From Bacillus sp. F19 (GTDB lineage Bacteria > Bacillota > Bacilli > Bacillales > Bacillaceae), in contig CP085710.1 in the NCBI GenBank assembly GCA_023823795.1, forward strand, positions 1,390,001-1,454,000: a stretch of DNA of 64,000 nucleotides, read 5' to 3'. Below the pieces are notes generated by a model, which was not told where the DNA came from, ran no database searches, and saw only the letters and a program-made list of their open reading frames with translations. The translations under genes were made by a program, and so were the position numbers. Below, one piece after another: positions 25,401 through 32,418 of this stretch (its first letter is position 1; each line of letters starts with the position of its first letter).

Positions 25401-25820
25401 ATAAACTTTCTGGAGTCAAGTTAAAAATAGTTACCAACGATTTTAAATGGACTTGTCGTATTTTATTAAAGATTATGATGAATTATGGTATTTTGGGTGA
25501 TTAACTCATGGAATTCTAGTCATAATCAAATGAATGGAAAATGAAGGAGTTATGACTACCTGGTCAAAAAGGATAAGCCACTCTACCATTAATCAACATC
25601 AATCATCCATAAATCGATTCTATCGTTAGTTTATGAACTTTACCTCGGCAGCTTCTTTTATCAATAAAGAAGAAATTAGGTTAAGTTTGTGAATTATCGA
25701 ACTTAAACTAACGGGTGCTTTAGTTGCACAAGAGTAAATAAAAAAGTCGATTCCTTGAGAAGATGGAAATGGGCTTTTTTTAATGAACCGAAACTTCCTT
25801 AACGTAGGTCAAAACCTAAA
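25400..25820. other. Non-coding stretch before repeat copy 2
   Basis: About 420 bases without a supportable gene. A frame ending at about 25736 reads IIELKLTGALVAQE, possibly the tail of a lost gene. No promoter or RNA structure stood out. Confidence 0.3.
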
Positions 25821-26087
25821 CCTTGGGCTTTGCCCAAACCCACTGGGAAACTTTTCCCCAGACCCCCTTTATCGAACTCCCCAACCCCTCAATCCTTGAG
25901 GGGCTCCCTCGCCGGGAGGCAGGAACAAACGTGGTTTGTTCAATGCCAAGAGGGTTTGGGTGTAGTAAACCTGTCAACTCCTTAAATTCCTTCCACTCCG
26001 TTTCAGTCAGACATTTACCGTTGACAGGGACGTTTATTTGGCTCTCTAATGTTTTTTAAGTGGTCCATGAATACTATATACAAAACT
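25821..26087. repeat. ~270-bp structured direct repeat, copy 2
   Basis: Second copy of 18311-18580, same strand. Hairpin stems are kept (GAACAAAC/GTTTGTTC, CCTGTCAAC/GTTGACAGG) while loops vary. Together the copies bracket about 7.2 kb carrying the IS elements, QueC-like fragment and P450 operon. Confidence 0.85.
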
Positions 26088-26139
26088 AAAGATTACGAGT
26101 AAAAGTAATCAAAAATAAAAAGCCCTTTCAGGCTTTTAT

Positions 26140-26496
26140 TTATTTTATAGGTTGGCTTCTAGGGTGAGGTTTAGTTAAATCCCAAAACGTAACCTTTACC
26201 CCGTAATCGGTCAACTCTTGGACAGAATATAGTTTTCTTCCTTTGTTCTCCATAGTCTTTAGTCTATTGAGGACTCTATCTTGCAGGGCAACTCCTACAT
26301 GCTTATGTTTGTATTCTGGTAAAAGCGAATCTGGAAGAACTGAAAAAGCAGCATCAAAGTAAGAATTGTATAGTCTGATCTCTACTAGCTTACCGTTTGT
26401 ATCTGTAGTGCCATGAATTGTATAGAAATTTCCATACTCATCTGTTACCAAATCAAAATGAAGCGTATCCTCTGTTGTTAAAAACTCTTTTGTCAT
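26140..26496 (-). CDS. Hypothetical protein, end of a small phage-like operon
   Basis: 118 residues, soluble, no motif that I recognise. It has a beta-rich N-terminal half (DLVTDEYGNFYTIHGTTDTN) and a charged helical second half. AGGGGG lies upstream of the ATG. It follows the coupled small genes on the same strand and probably belongs to the same mobile unit. Confidence 0.5.
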   Translation of the reverse strand: MTKEFLTTEDTLHFDLVTDEYGNFYTIHGTTDTNGKLVEIRLYNSYFDAAFSVLPDSLLPEYKHKHVGVALQDRVLNRLKTMENKGRKLYSVQELTDYGVKVTFWDLTKPHPRSQPIK

Positions 26497-26614
26497 TTTA
26501 AATACCCCCTATTATCTATCAAGCAATATCAATTATATAGCAAAAAAGGAAGTAAATAACACATCAAAGATTTCTAACCTCTTAAAATCTTTTTGTAAAC
26601 TGGGGTCCCACCAA

Positions 26615-26920
26615 TCAAAGTATTATAGCCAAAGCTCCTAAAAGACTAAATACGATAAGCGCATCGATCTCTCCATCAGTAAACCATCGATCTTTAATTA
26701 AATAAGAGTTATAACTACCCTGAATTTTTATAACTTTTCTTGGTCTATCCAATCTTGATGGTAATTCCTCCTTTATTTCTGATGATTCGTTCGGAAGAAA
26801 CCTGCCTTTCTCGTCTCGTAATCTGTGGCTCACATCTATTTCCTTGCTCTTGGCATTCGGATGGTCCTGTAACTGATTTAGCAGTTCTTTCAATTTCATT
26901 TGTTGTTCGAATGTTAACAT
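26615..26920 (-). CDS. Hypothetical protein with C-terminal membrane helix
   Basis: 101 residues from the ATG at 26920, which has GGGAGGTAAGG upstream. The N-terminal part is charged and helical (MLTFEQQMKLKELLNQLQ), and the last 20 residues are hydrophobic (ALIVFSLLGALAIIL). It overlaps the C-terminal half of the upstream ORF in another frame, so one of the two annotations may be wrong. Confidence 0.5.
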   Translation of the reverse strand: MLTFEQQMKLKELLNQLQDHPNAKSKEIDVSHRLRDEKGRFLPNESSEIKEELPSRLDRPRKVIKIQGSYNSYLIKDRWFTDGEIDALIVFSLLGALAIIL

Positions 26921-27179
26921 TGACGTCCTTACCTCCCTTTTGTTTCGGTGGGTTCCTATCCAACCAGAATCCATGTTGGTCAGCATTCCATTTAGGAGGA
27001 GGAAGAGAGACGTCTGCCTTTTTATATTGTTTCAGTAGTAATTCAAAGTTTGGAGAAAAGGCAGCTGCAAATAGTGCTGCCCTCATAATTTGATTACGAT
27101 CTAATGTAGTTGCATGGAATAGATCGTTTACGTAATCCTTAAATTCATCTGCATAACGAACAGTAGGACGATACACCAT
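26745..27179 (-). CDS. Conserved phage-like hypothetical protein
   Basis: 144 residues as the frame stands. The first ~85 look coding (YADEFKDYVNDLFHATTLDR, NQIMRAALFAAAFSP) and resemble small proteins in Bacillus prophages and skin-type elements from memory. The C-terminal 60 are basic and low-complexity and lie over the next gene, so the true stop may have been lost by a frameshift. Start coupled to the preceding 34-residue ORF (TAATG). Confidence 0.5.
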   Translation of the reverse strand: MVYRPTVRYADEFKDYVNDLFHATTLDRNQIMRAALFAAAFSPNFELLLKQYKKADVSLPPPKWNADQHGFWLDRNPPKQKGGKDVNVNIRTTNEIERTAKSVTGPSECQEQGNRCEPQITRRERQVSSERIIRNKGGITIKIG

Positions 27180-27283
27180 TATTTGGATATTCCCTTTACC
27201 ATTTCTTCCAGAAGCTTTTTCCCTTCCTCTGTGAGATAGACGTCCTTACCTTCAAGCAGTGAAATAGCCAATTCTTTTGTCAT
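27179..27283 (-). CDS. 34-residue small protein
   Basis: Starts at 27283 with AAGGAGG seven bases upstream and reads MTKELAISLLEGKDVYLTEE, then a lysine/glutamate-rich helix. Its stop overlaps the next ATG by one base, and its ATG overlaps a stop upstream (ATGA). Both couplings and the strong site argue that it is real. Confidence 0.6.
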   Translation of the reverse strand: MTKELAISLLEGKDVYLTEEGKKLLEEMVKGISK

Positions 27284-27420
27284 TGTAATTCCTCCTTATG
27301 TAACGCCATCTGACGTCCTTGATATAAGGTATTAAGGGCTACTTGTCCCATATGCACTATTTTTTCAAATTCAAATGTATAAAATTGTGCTTCGTGACCA
27401 AACTGTTTAAAAAACGCTAT
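27280..27420 (-). CDS. Possible leader ORF of the small operon
   Basis: An open frame ending at 27280 encodes FFKQFGHEAQFYTFEFEKIV and HMGQVALNTLYQGRQMAL; its stop overlaps the start of the 34-residue gene. Upstream of about 27420 the frame collides with the XRE gene, so only this part is likely coding. I cannot fix a start: ATG near 27351 lacks a ribosome site. Confidence 0.3.
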   Translation of the reverse strand: MAFFKQFGHEAQFYTFEFEKIVHMGQVALNTLYQGRQMALHKEELQ

Positions 27421-27433
27421 GGAGGTCTTTAGA

Positions 27434-27658
27434 ATGTGGGGAATTGGAAAACCACGAAGTAAATTAGGTAAGTGGCTTGATAAACGAGGTCTAGAACAAA
27501 AAGACTTAGCCAAAGCTTCAAAAGTGAGTCGCAATACAATTTCTAAGGCTTGCAATGAAAAGGATTATATACCGAGCCAAAGTGTTATGAAGAAAATCTT
27601 GTCAGCTGTAAGGAAAATAGATTCCAACGCTAAAATGAATGATTTTTGGGATATGTAA
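27434..27658 (+). CDS. XRE-family small transcriptional regulator
   Basis: 74 residues, almost entirely a Cro/CI helix-turn-helix: GKWLDKRGLEQKDLAKASKV followed by SRNTISKACN. GGAGG precedes the ATG. It is divergent from the 34-residue/phage-like operon and probably controls it, in the arrangement of a phage-type immunity switch. Confidence 0.75.
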   Translation: MWGIGKPRSKLGKWLDKRGLEQKDLAKASKVSRNTISKACNEKDYIPSQSVMKKILSAVRKIDSNAKMNDFWDM

Positions 27659-27789
27659 TTGATGGTTTTGTTTTTCCCCTTCTTTTTAGGGTGTGAGGCT
27701 GTCGCTCTTTGCGTATCTGAATAACGAAAAAAACCCTATTCTGAACGGTGGGCAGTGACTTCCTTTTCACTTTCAAAGGTAAAAGCGAA

Positions 27790-27802
27790 GCTGTCGAGAA
27801 AC
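27790..27802. repeat. IS1182-like end word, copy 1
   Basis: GCTGTCGAGAAAC, identical to 29456-29468 in the same orientation. At the second site it lies in front of an IS1182-type transposase fragment. Confidence 0.5.
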
Positions 27803-27931
27803 TCTTAATACCCTTACAAAAACAATTCAAGGGAGATCAAACGGGATAGCTGTGATTTACTAAGCTCGATGAACCTCTTTTACATGTATCTGTGCATAGA
27901 ACGCTTAAACCCTTTCTATTAATAGTGTATG

Positions 27932-27981
27932 TTAATATCATTTTTACTTCGTTTTTACTAAATATTTACATGTTTTTAATA
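27932..27981 (+). promoter_or_regulatory. Five PhoP-box-like direct repeats
   Basis: TTAATA, TTTACT, TTTACT, TTTACA and TTAATA begin at 27932, 27943, 27954, 27965 and 27976, exactly 11 bases apart. This is the geometry of B. subtilis PhoP binding sites (TT-A-A-C-A-like hexamers, 5-base gaps). A TATAAT follows at 27994. Confidence 0.75.
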
Positions 27982-27993
27982 CAGCTAATATAC

Positions 27994-27999
27994 TATAAT
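27994..27999 (+). promoter_or_regulatory. -10 element of the phosphodiesterase promoter
   Basis: Perfect TATAAT 12 bases after the last PhoP-like repeat. There is no good -35, as in PhoP-activated promoters. Confidence 0.6.
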
Positions 28000-28054
28000 C
28001 CTAAAATATAAATTGTGTTAAAAGAAAAATAATTCAAAAAAAGGAGTGGAAACA

Positions 28055-29350
28055 TTGAGGTTCATTCGAAAAGGTATTTTTCTTTCTCTGTTTTTATTTT
28101 TATTCTTCACCACTGTTGCATCTTCATGGGCAAAATCTGTTGATCATTCTCCCCACAAGAATTCAGAACATGTGATCTTGATCGATTGGGACGGTTTTGA
28201 TCCCGAATTCCTCAAAAGAGCAAATACACCTAATATTGATTTCCTAGTCAAACATGGTGTCCTTACAACAGCACAAAGCACCTATAAATCAATATCTAAT
28301 TCTGCACGTGCATCTTTAGTGACTGGAGCCTATCCAGAAGTTCATGGCAACACATCTACTTATTATGATATAGAAAAAAATCAAGCGATGGGGCAGAGTC
28401 GTTATCTTGCAGCAGAGACGATTGCAGAGAGTATGGCTTCTGAAGGAAAAACGGTCGCCTCTGTCCAGTGGTACATGTTACATAATTATGGAACATCTTA
28501 CGGGGACCCTGAACATCTTTATGTTCAGCCAGGAGGATCTTTTGATAAACGTGTTGATGCTACCATTGATATTTTGAATCAGCGCCCTGTCAATTCTGGC
28601 GGACAAATGGTAACCGTTCCTAAAATTCCCGACTTTTTAGCGATTTACGGAAGCGAACTTGACAGTCTTGCCCATGAAGAAGGTCCGGATAGCCCCAATA
28701 TTGGCCCCCTTATGGCTGAACTCGATCGTCAAGTGGGACGTATAATTCAGGCGACAAAAGATGTAGGAATTTATAATAAGACCACGTTTATCCTGACCGG
28801 TGATCACGGTTTGACTACCTGGAATCCTTCTTTAGCTCAGTTTCTTTTGAACGAGCTCACCGAAGCGGGTTTTACCCCGGAAATTGTACCTGCTGGCCGA
28901 ACAGCTGCAGCGGAGACAGATGTGATTATAGTACAGGGTGTACGGATCGCAGATATCACATTAAGGGGAAATGCGGCAACGTCCGAAGGTTATCAACGGG
29001 TAAGACAGGCACTTGAACGGGTACCACACGTTGCCCGGATACTTGACAATGAGGACTTAAAAGCACTGCATACCAGTGAAAAAGTCGGTGATTTTGTTCT
29101 AGAAGCAGAAGCACCTTGGAGCTTCTCACTACTTAATGACGGAAAAGATCGAGGTTCTCATGGAAGCTTGGACGAAATGGATGTGCCTCTTGTTCTTTCA
29201 GGATACAAAATTCGTTATGGCGTCTTACCAAGTGATCCCAAACTCATTGATATCGCACCCACCATTTCTAAATTGCTTGGCACTCGTCCACCGAAAGACG
29301 CACAAGGCAGGGTGCTGAGCGAGTCATTAACTATTCCCGATTCAAAATAA
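28055..29350 (+). CDS. Secreted type I phosphodiesterase / nucleotide pyrophosphatase family
   Basis: 431 residues, alkaline-phosphatase superfamily. A Sec signal peptide (RFIRKGIFLSLFLFLFF, cleavage near SSWA-KS) is followed by the metal-site strand VILIDWDGFDPEF, the nucleophile segment SISNSARASLVTGAYPEVHG, and TGDHG plus a late GSHGS histidine. It should release phosphate from extracellular nucleotides or diesters. The TTG at 28055 is preferred because AAGGAG sits 9 bases away; the GTG at 28046 touches it. The PhoP-like promoter fits phosphate scavenging. Confidence 0.8.
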   Translation: MRFIRKGIFLSLFLFLFFTTVASSWAKSVDHSPHKNSEHVILIDWDGFDPEFLKRANTPNIDFLVKHGVLTTAQSTYKSISNSARASLVTGAYPEVHGNTSTYYDIEKNQAMGQSRYLAAETIAESMASEGKTVASVQWYMLHNYGTSYGDPEHLYVQPGGSFDKRVDATIDILNQRPVNSGGQMVTVPKIPDFLAIYGSELDSLAHEEGPDSPNIGPLMAELDRQVGRIIQATKDVGIYNKTTFILTGDHGLTTWNPSLAQFLLNELTEAGFTPEIVPAGRTAAAETDVIIVQGVRIADITLRGNAATSEGYQRVRQALERVPHVARILDNEDLKALHTSEKVGDFVLEAEAPWSFSLLNDGKDRGSHGSLDEMDVPLVLSGYKIRYGVLPSDPKLIDIAPTISKLLGTRPPKDAQGRVLSESLTIPDSK

Positions 29351-29354
29351 TAGG

Positions 29355-29426
29355 GATGAGAATGGTGAAAAAGCATTAGCAAGATTAGCTACTTTTACGA
29401 AAGATTTAATAGAAGTAACTCGATAA
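29355..29426 (+). pseudogene. Tail fragment of a lost gene
   Basis: One frame reads DENGEKALARLATFTKDLIE, then VTR and stop, resembling the C-terminus of small NAD(P)H-dependent flavin reductases. No upstream part remains. Confidence 0.25.
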
Positions 29427-29430
29427 AAAA

Positions 29431-29452
29431 AGCATCTGCTTAAGCAGATGCT
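29431..29452 (-). terminator. Terminator for leftward transcription
   Basis: AGCATCTGC and GCAGATGCT form a perfect palindrome preceded on the + strand by seven A, so the T run lies on the minus strand. Confidence 0.7.
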
Positions 29453-29455
29453 CAG

Positions 29456-29468
29456 GCTGTCGAGAAAC
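29456..29468. repeat. IS1182-like end word, copy 2
   Basis: GCTGTCGAGAAAC, preceding the transposase fragment by about 90 bases; likely the left end of that element. Confidence 0.5.
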
Positions 29469-29560
29469 CCTAGGCAGCCTTTATATTTCTCACTTTACTT
29501 CATTTATTCACCGCGTTTATATGGCATAATTTATATATCATAAAAAGGTTGGTGAGCTCT

Positions 29561-29689
29561 ATGTTTAATACGCGTGGCTACACACAAAACGAAGCAGAGT
29601 TTGTGCTTCTTGACGAACTCGTCTCTGCTAATCATCTAGTGCCTGCGATACGACAGATTGTGGATGCTGCTCCAATGTTTTGCCGATGA
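29561..29689 (+). pseudogene. IS1182-type transposase N-terminal fragment
   Basis: 42 codons: MFNTRGYTQNEAEFVLLDEL, then VSANHLVPAIRQIVDAA, matching the N-terminal pattern of IS1182 transposases, followed by a frame break and stop. The rest of the element is absent. Confidence 0.55.
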
Positions 29690-29767
29690 GCTGCAGTTGA
29701 CGGGTAGTTCTGGCGAACTTGTTCTAAAAATGTGCGTGCAATGCCGGCGTCCGAAAAAGACTGTGGA

Positions 29768-29812
29768 TTTAAAATAAAGTCACGATGTTTAAAATAAAGT
29801 CGCGACGTTCAT
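29768..29812. repeat. Short tandem duplication
   Basis: TTTAAAATAAAGTCACGATG is followed directly by TTTAAAATAAAGTCGCGACG: two ~20-base units with two differences, between the IS1182 fragment and a terminator. Confidence 0.6.
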
Positions 29813-29832
29813 AAAAATGTTGCGATGCTCTA

Positions 29833-29866
29833 CCCCTTTAGATGGTTATCTAAAGGGGTGTTTTTA
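29833..29866 (+). terminator. Rho-independent terminator
   Basis: ACCCCTTTAGAT, four-base loop, ATCTAAAGGGGT (12 bp), then a T run. Its gene is no longer present; probably a leftover of the IS-interrupted locus. Confidence 0.8.
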
Positions 29867-30007
29867 TAGTGAAAAGGAAAAGAACATCTGAATTGAAAGG
29901 TCGATTAAGGGACTGTTGAGTGACAATAAGTTTTTCCGTTAAAGGGCCATTTAATTGAGTAAGAGTTGTATAAAAACCACTTTCTCGTGGGTTTCTAATT
30001 ACAAGTC

Positions 30008-30034
30008 AAGGCTTCCGGGATGATCGGAAGCCTT
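30008..30034. other. Hairpin without T run
   Basis: AAGGCTTCC and GGAAGCCTT, 9 bp, 9-base loop, in the 0.3-kb gap before the Tat phosphatase gene. Function unclear. Confidence 0.4.
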
Positions 30035-30104
30035 ACTGATTGGTTCTCTGTCTATTAACTACTACTCTCCTATTCTACAATTATTCAGGTGGTACTCGAT
30101 GTTT

Positions 30105-30143
30105 TTAACACACAATTAATAATTATATGATTATAGATTTACA
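30105..30143 (+). promoter_or_regulatory. Candidate PhoP boxes upstream of the Tat phosphoesterase
   Basis: TTAACA at 30105, TTAATA at 30116 and TTTACA at 30138 fall on an 11-base grid; the 30127 position (ATGATT) is degenerate. TATTAA at 30150 could be the -10. Confidence 0.5.
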
Positions 30144-30217
30144 AATTCCTATTAAAGTTGTTCATAGGAATAATAGAAAAGTTTTATCAAAAATAATAAT
30201 GGTAGGAAGTGGACAAA

Positions 30218-31255
30218 GTGACAAAATTTAATGAAGAACAAAAAAACAAAGAAGATTTGGACAAAGGAATGGATCGCCGTACCTTTATCCAAAGAACAAC
30301 AAAGGTTGCCGGGGTTACTATTGGCCTATCACTGATTAACCCTCTTGCAAGTATTCAAACTGTGGCGGCATTCACAGACAATAATTCCAACACCCTTTCG
30401 GGTAAGAAGCCTAGTTTCCAGTTTGGGCTCATAGCGGACGCACAATATGCCGATATTGAACCAAATGGTACCCGCTTTTATCGTGCTTCACTTGAAAAAG
30501 TTGCAGAAGCTGTCAAAACCTTTAACGAAAAGGGTGTAGTTTTCACTGTTCACCTAGGTGACTTCATCGACCGAGACGCATCCAGTTTTTCTAATATCCT
30601 TCCTATTTTCAACCAGGTAAACGGTCCGAAGTACCACTTACTAGGTAATCATGACTATGCTATGGACGCCAAAACGGTTGCCAACACGCTAGGCATGCCA
30701 AACTTCTACTACGATTTCAGCTACGCTGGCTGGCGCTTTGTAGTGCTTGATACGAACGATCTAAGTACCTATGCGAATCCCGTAGGTTCTGAAAAATACC
30801 AAAAAGCTATAACAACCTACGATGTTTTAAAGTGGAGCGGTGCAAATAACGCCCAGACATGGAACGGTGGTGTAGATTCTGAGCAAATGGTTTGGCTGAA
30901 AAATGTACTTACTAATTCTGCCAAAGCAGGAGAAAAGGTAGTTGTACTAGGGCACATGCCACTTTCTCCAATGAATGCGCACAACGCTTGGAATGACGAA
31001 GCTCTGATAAAAGTGTTCGAGTCCTCAGGTAATGTGGTTGCTTATTTTAACGGTCACAATCATGCCGGAAACTATGTGGAGAAGAATGGTATCCACTACG
31101 TGAACTTCAAGGGTATGGTAGAAACTGCCGATACAAATGCATATTCAATCGTTCGTGTTTACCCTGACAGAATAGAGATTAAAGGGTTTGGTCGGGAGCA
31201 GAACCGTGTATTAAAAGCTAAAACAAATAAAAATAGCAACCTCCAAAACACTTAA
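30218..31255 (+). CDS. Tat-exported calcineurin-like metallophosphoesterase
   Basis: 345 residues. A Tat signal is visible (DRRTFIQ at 19-25, then a hydrophobic AGVTIGLSLI run). Metal-binding motifs follow in order: GLIADAQYAD, HLGDFIDRD, LLGNHDYAMD, VVLGHMPLSP and NGHNHAGNY. The family includes ADP-ribose/CDP-alcohol diphosphatases and alkaline phosphatases, so the product is a secreted phosphate-releasing enzyme. GTG 30218 is preferred over GTG 30209 because AGGAAG lies 8 bases before it. Confidence 0.83.
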   Translation: MTKFNEEQKNKEDLDKGMDRRTFIQRTTKVAGVTIGLSLINPLASIQTVAAFTDNNSNTLSGKKPSFQFGLIADAQYADIEPNGTRFYRASLEKVAEAVKTFNEKGVVFTVHLGDFIDRDASSFSNILPIFNQVNGPKYHLLGNHDYAMDAKTVANTLGMPNFYYDFSYAGWRFVVLDTNDLSTYANPVGSEKYQKAITTYDVLKWSGANNAQTWNGGVDSEQMVWLKNVLTNSAKAGEKVVVLGHMPLSPMNAHNAWNDEALIKVFESSGNVVAYFNGHNHAGNYVEKNGIHYVNFKGMVETADTNAYSIVRVYPDRIEIKGFGREQNRVLKAKTNKNSNLQNT

Positions 31256-31385
31256 GATAGGCTGTTTAATCCCATTATTATCAAGGTTATATTCAATTAC
31301 CTTTTTTCTAATATTGACTGAATATTGTTAAAAAAATAATATTAAATATTTAAATAATTTAAGGTGTGTTACTGGTTATGCAGGC

Positions 31386-31436
31386 AAGACCTATCTTGAG
31401 TAGTATGTTTCATGCTGCTCAAGTTAGGTCTTTTTA
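31386..31436 (+). terminator. Terminator after the Tat phosphoesterase
   Basis: AAGACCTA, TCTTGAG and their complements CTCAAG, TTAGGTCTTTTT form a long, slightly bulged stem with a T run. Leftward use is possible. Confidence 0.7.
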
Positions 31437-31440
31437 TTTC

Positions 31441-31605
31441 AGCGTGCCCAGAAGCCGTTAATTGCTAGTCCAACCCAAGTAAGTGCCAAGACGCTTGGTA
31501 GCTGACAGGCAACTGGTGGAGAAATCCTAAGGTTGAAGCCCTGTGACAAAGTAACTCTTACAAAGAGTGCGAGCAAACTAACAGGTTGGGTGTTTTTGCA
31601 CATCC
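31441..31605. other. Possible group II intron domain I remnant
   Basis: The stretch starting GTGCCCAGAAG with AAGTGCCAAGACGCTTGG, CAGGCAACTGGTGGAGAAATC and GTTGAAGCCCTGTGACAAAG resembles the 5' structured part of bacterial group II introns by eye. There is no intron-encoded reverse transcriptase nearby. It abuts the truncated end of the type III restriction fragment. Confidence 0.3.
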
Positions 31606-31980
31606 CCTCGAAAAGGGGGAATAAGGAGAAGGCCTTGGTAACTGTCTACATCATGATATTTAACCTTGCTTGTTGATAGCTGGTTGAAAAGTCTCTTTGC
31701 ACAGGCTATTTTTGCCTGTTCAATTGGGCGTAGATTCATGCTTTCCATTGTACCCTTTGTCTCAGCTATAAAATAAATATGTTTTACAGTACCTTCATTA
31801 AAAGCAATTGCCCAGTCAGGCGAGTAGTTACCAACAGGAGTTGGAATAGAAAAGCCTTTTGGTAGTTTTGCATACACGCAAACCTCATTAGCAATATCCA
31901 TATCTTCTGCAAATCGACGCTCTACACTCTTTTCAGCAGAGCCGTCGGTAAATACATAATCGTAAGAATTGATAGAATGG
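31578..31980 (-). pseudogene. C-terminal fragment of type III restriction endonuclease (Res)
   Basis: Minus-strand frame reads SYDYVFTDGSAEKSVERRF, VYAKLPKGFSIPTPVGNYSP, DWAIAFNEG and IYFIAETKGT, the PD-(D/E)XK nuclease end of Res subunits. The helicase part and mod gene are absent. Homology stops near 31626 after SYQGLL, where foreign sequence follows. Confidence 0.7.
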
Positions 31981-31984
31981 TTTT

Positions 31985-32418
31985 AATTTTCAGTCTTTTC
32001 CCCAAGGTTAAAATGTATTGCATTCATAACTTGATAATTTATTACAAAATTTCACCCATCCACCTTTGAAAATATGCTATTTTCCACAGGTTTTCGTGCT
32101 TTATTGACATGTACTTAAAATATTTTTTAGTTGAATGGGTCAATGGAATCACATGGAAATCCCCCAATTTACACTGTTCTAAGGAGTAGGTATAATGAGA
32201 ATTGTAATAATTTTCAGACAGAAGGGAAGGGGATGTGATTTAGAAGAAATAATATTCTCGGGCAAGATGGCTCTAATGCCAAATTGAAAAATGTAGTAGG
32301 AATTTTGTTGAAATCAAAATTGTTAAAGCGCACTTTCTCAGTTCTATCGCTTTTTACGCTTATGCTACAATAATTTCGTTACGATCTTTACAAATTCTTA
32401 GCAAGAAAGAGGGAGCCT
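31985..32418. other. Non-coding stretch upstream of the protease
   Basis: About 430 bases with no supportable gene. It should hold the promoter of the large protease, but I could not select one with confidence. Confidence 0.3.
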
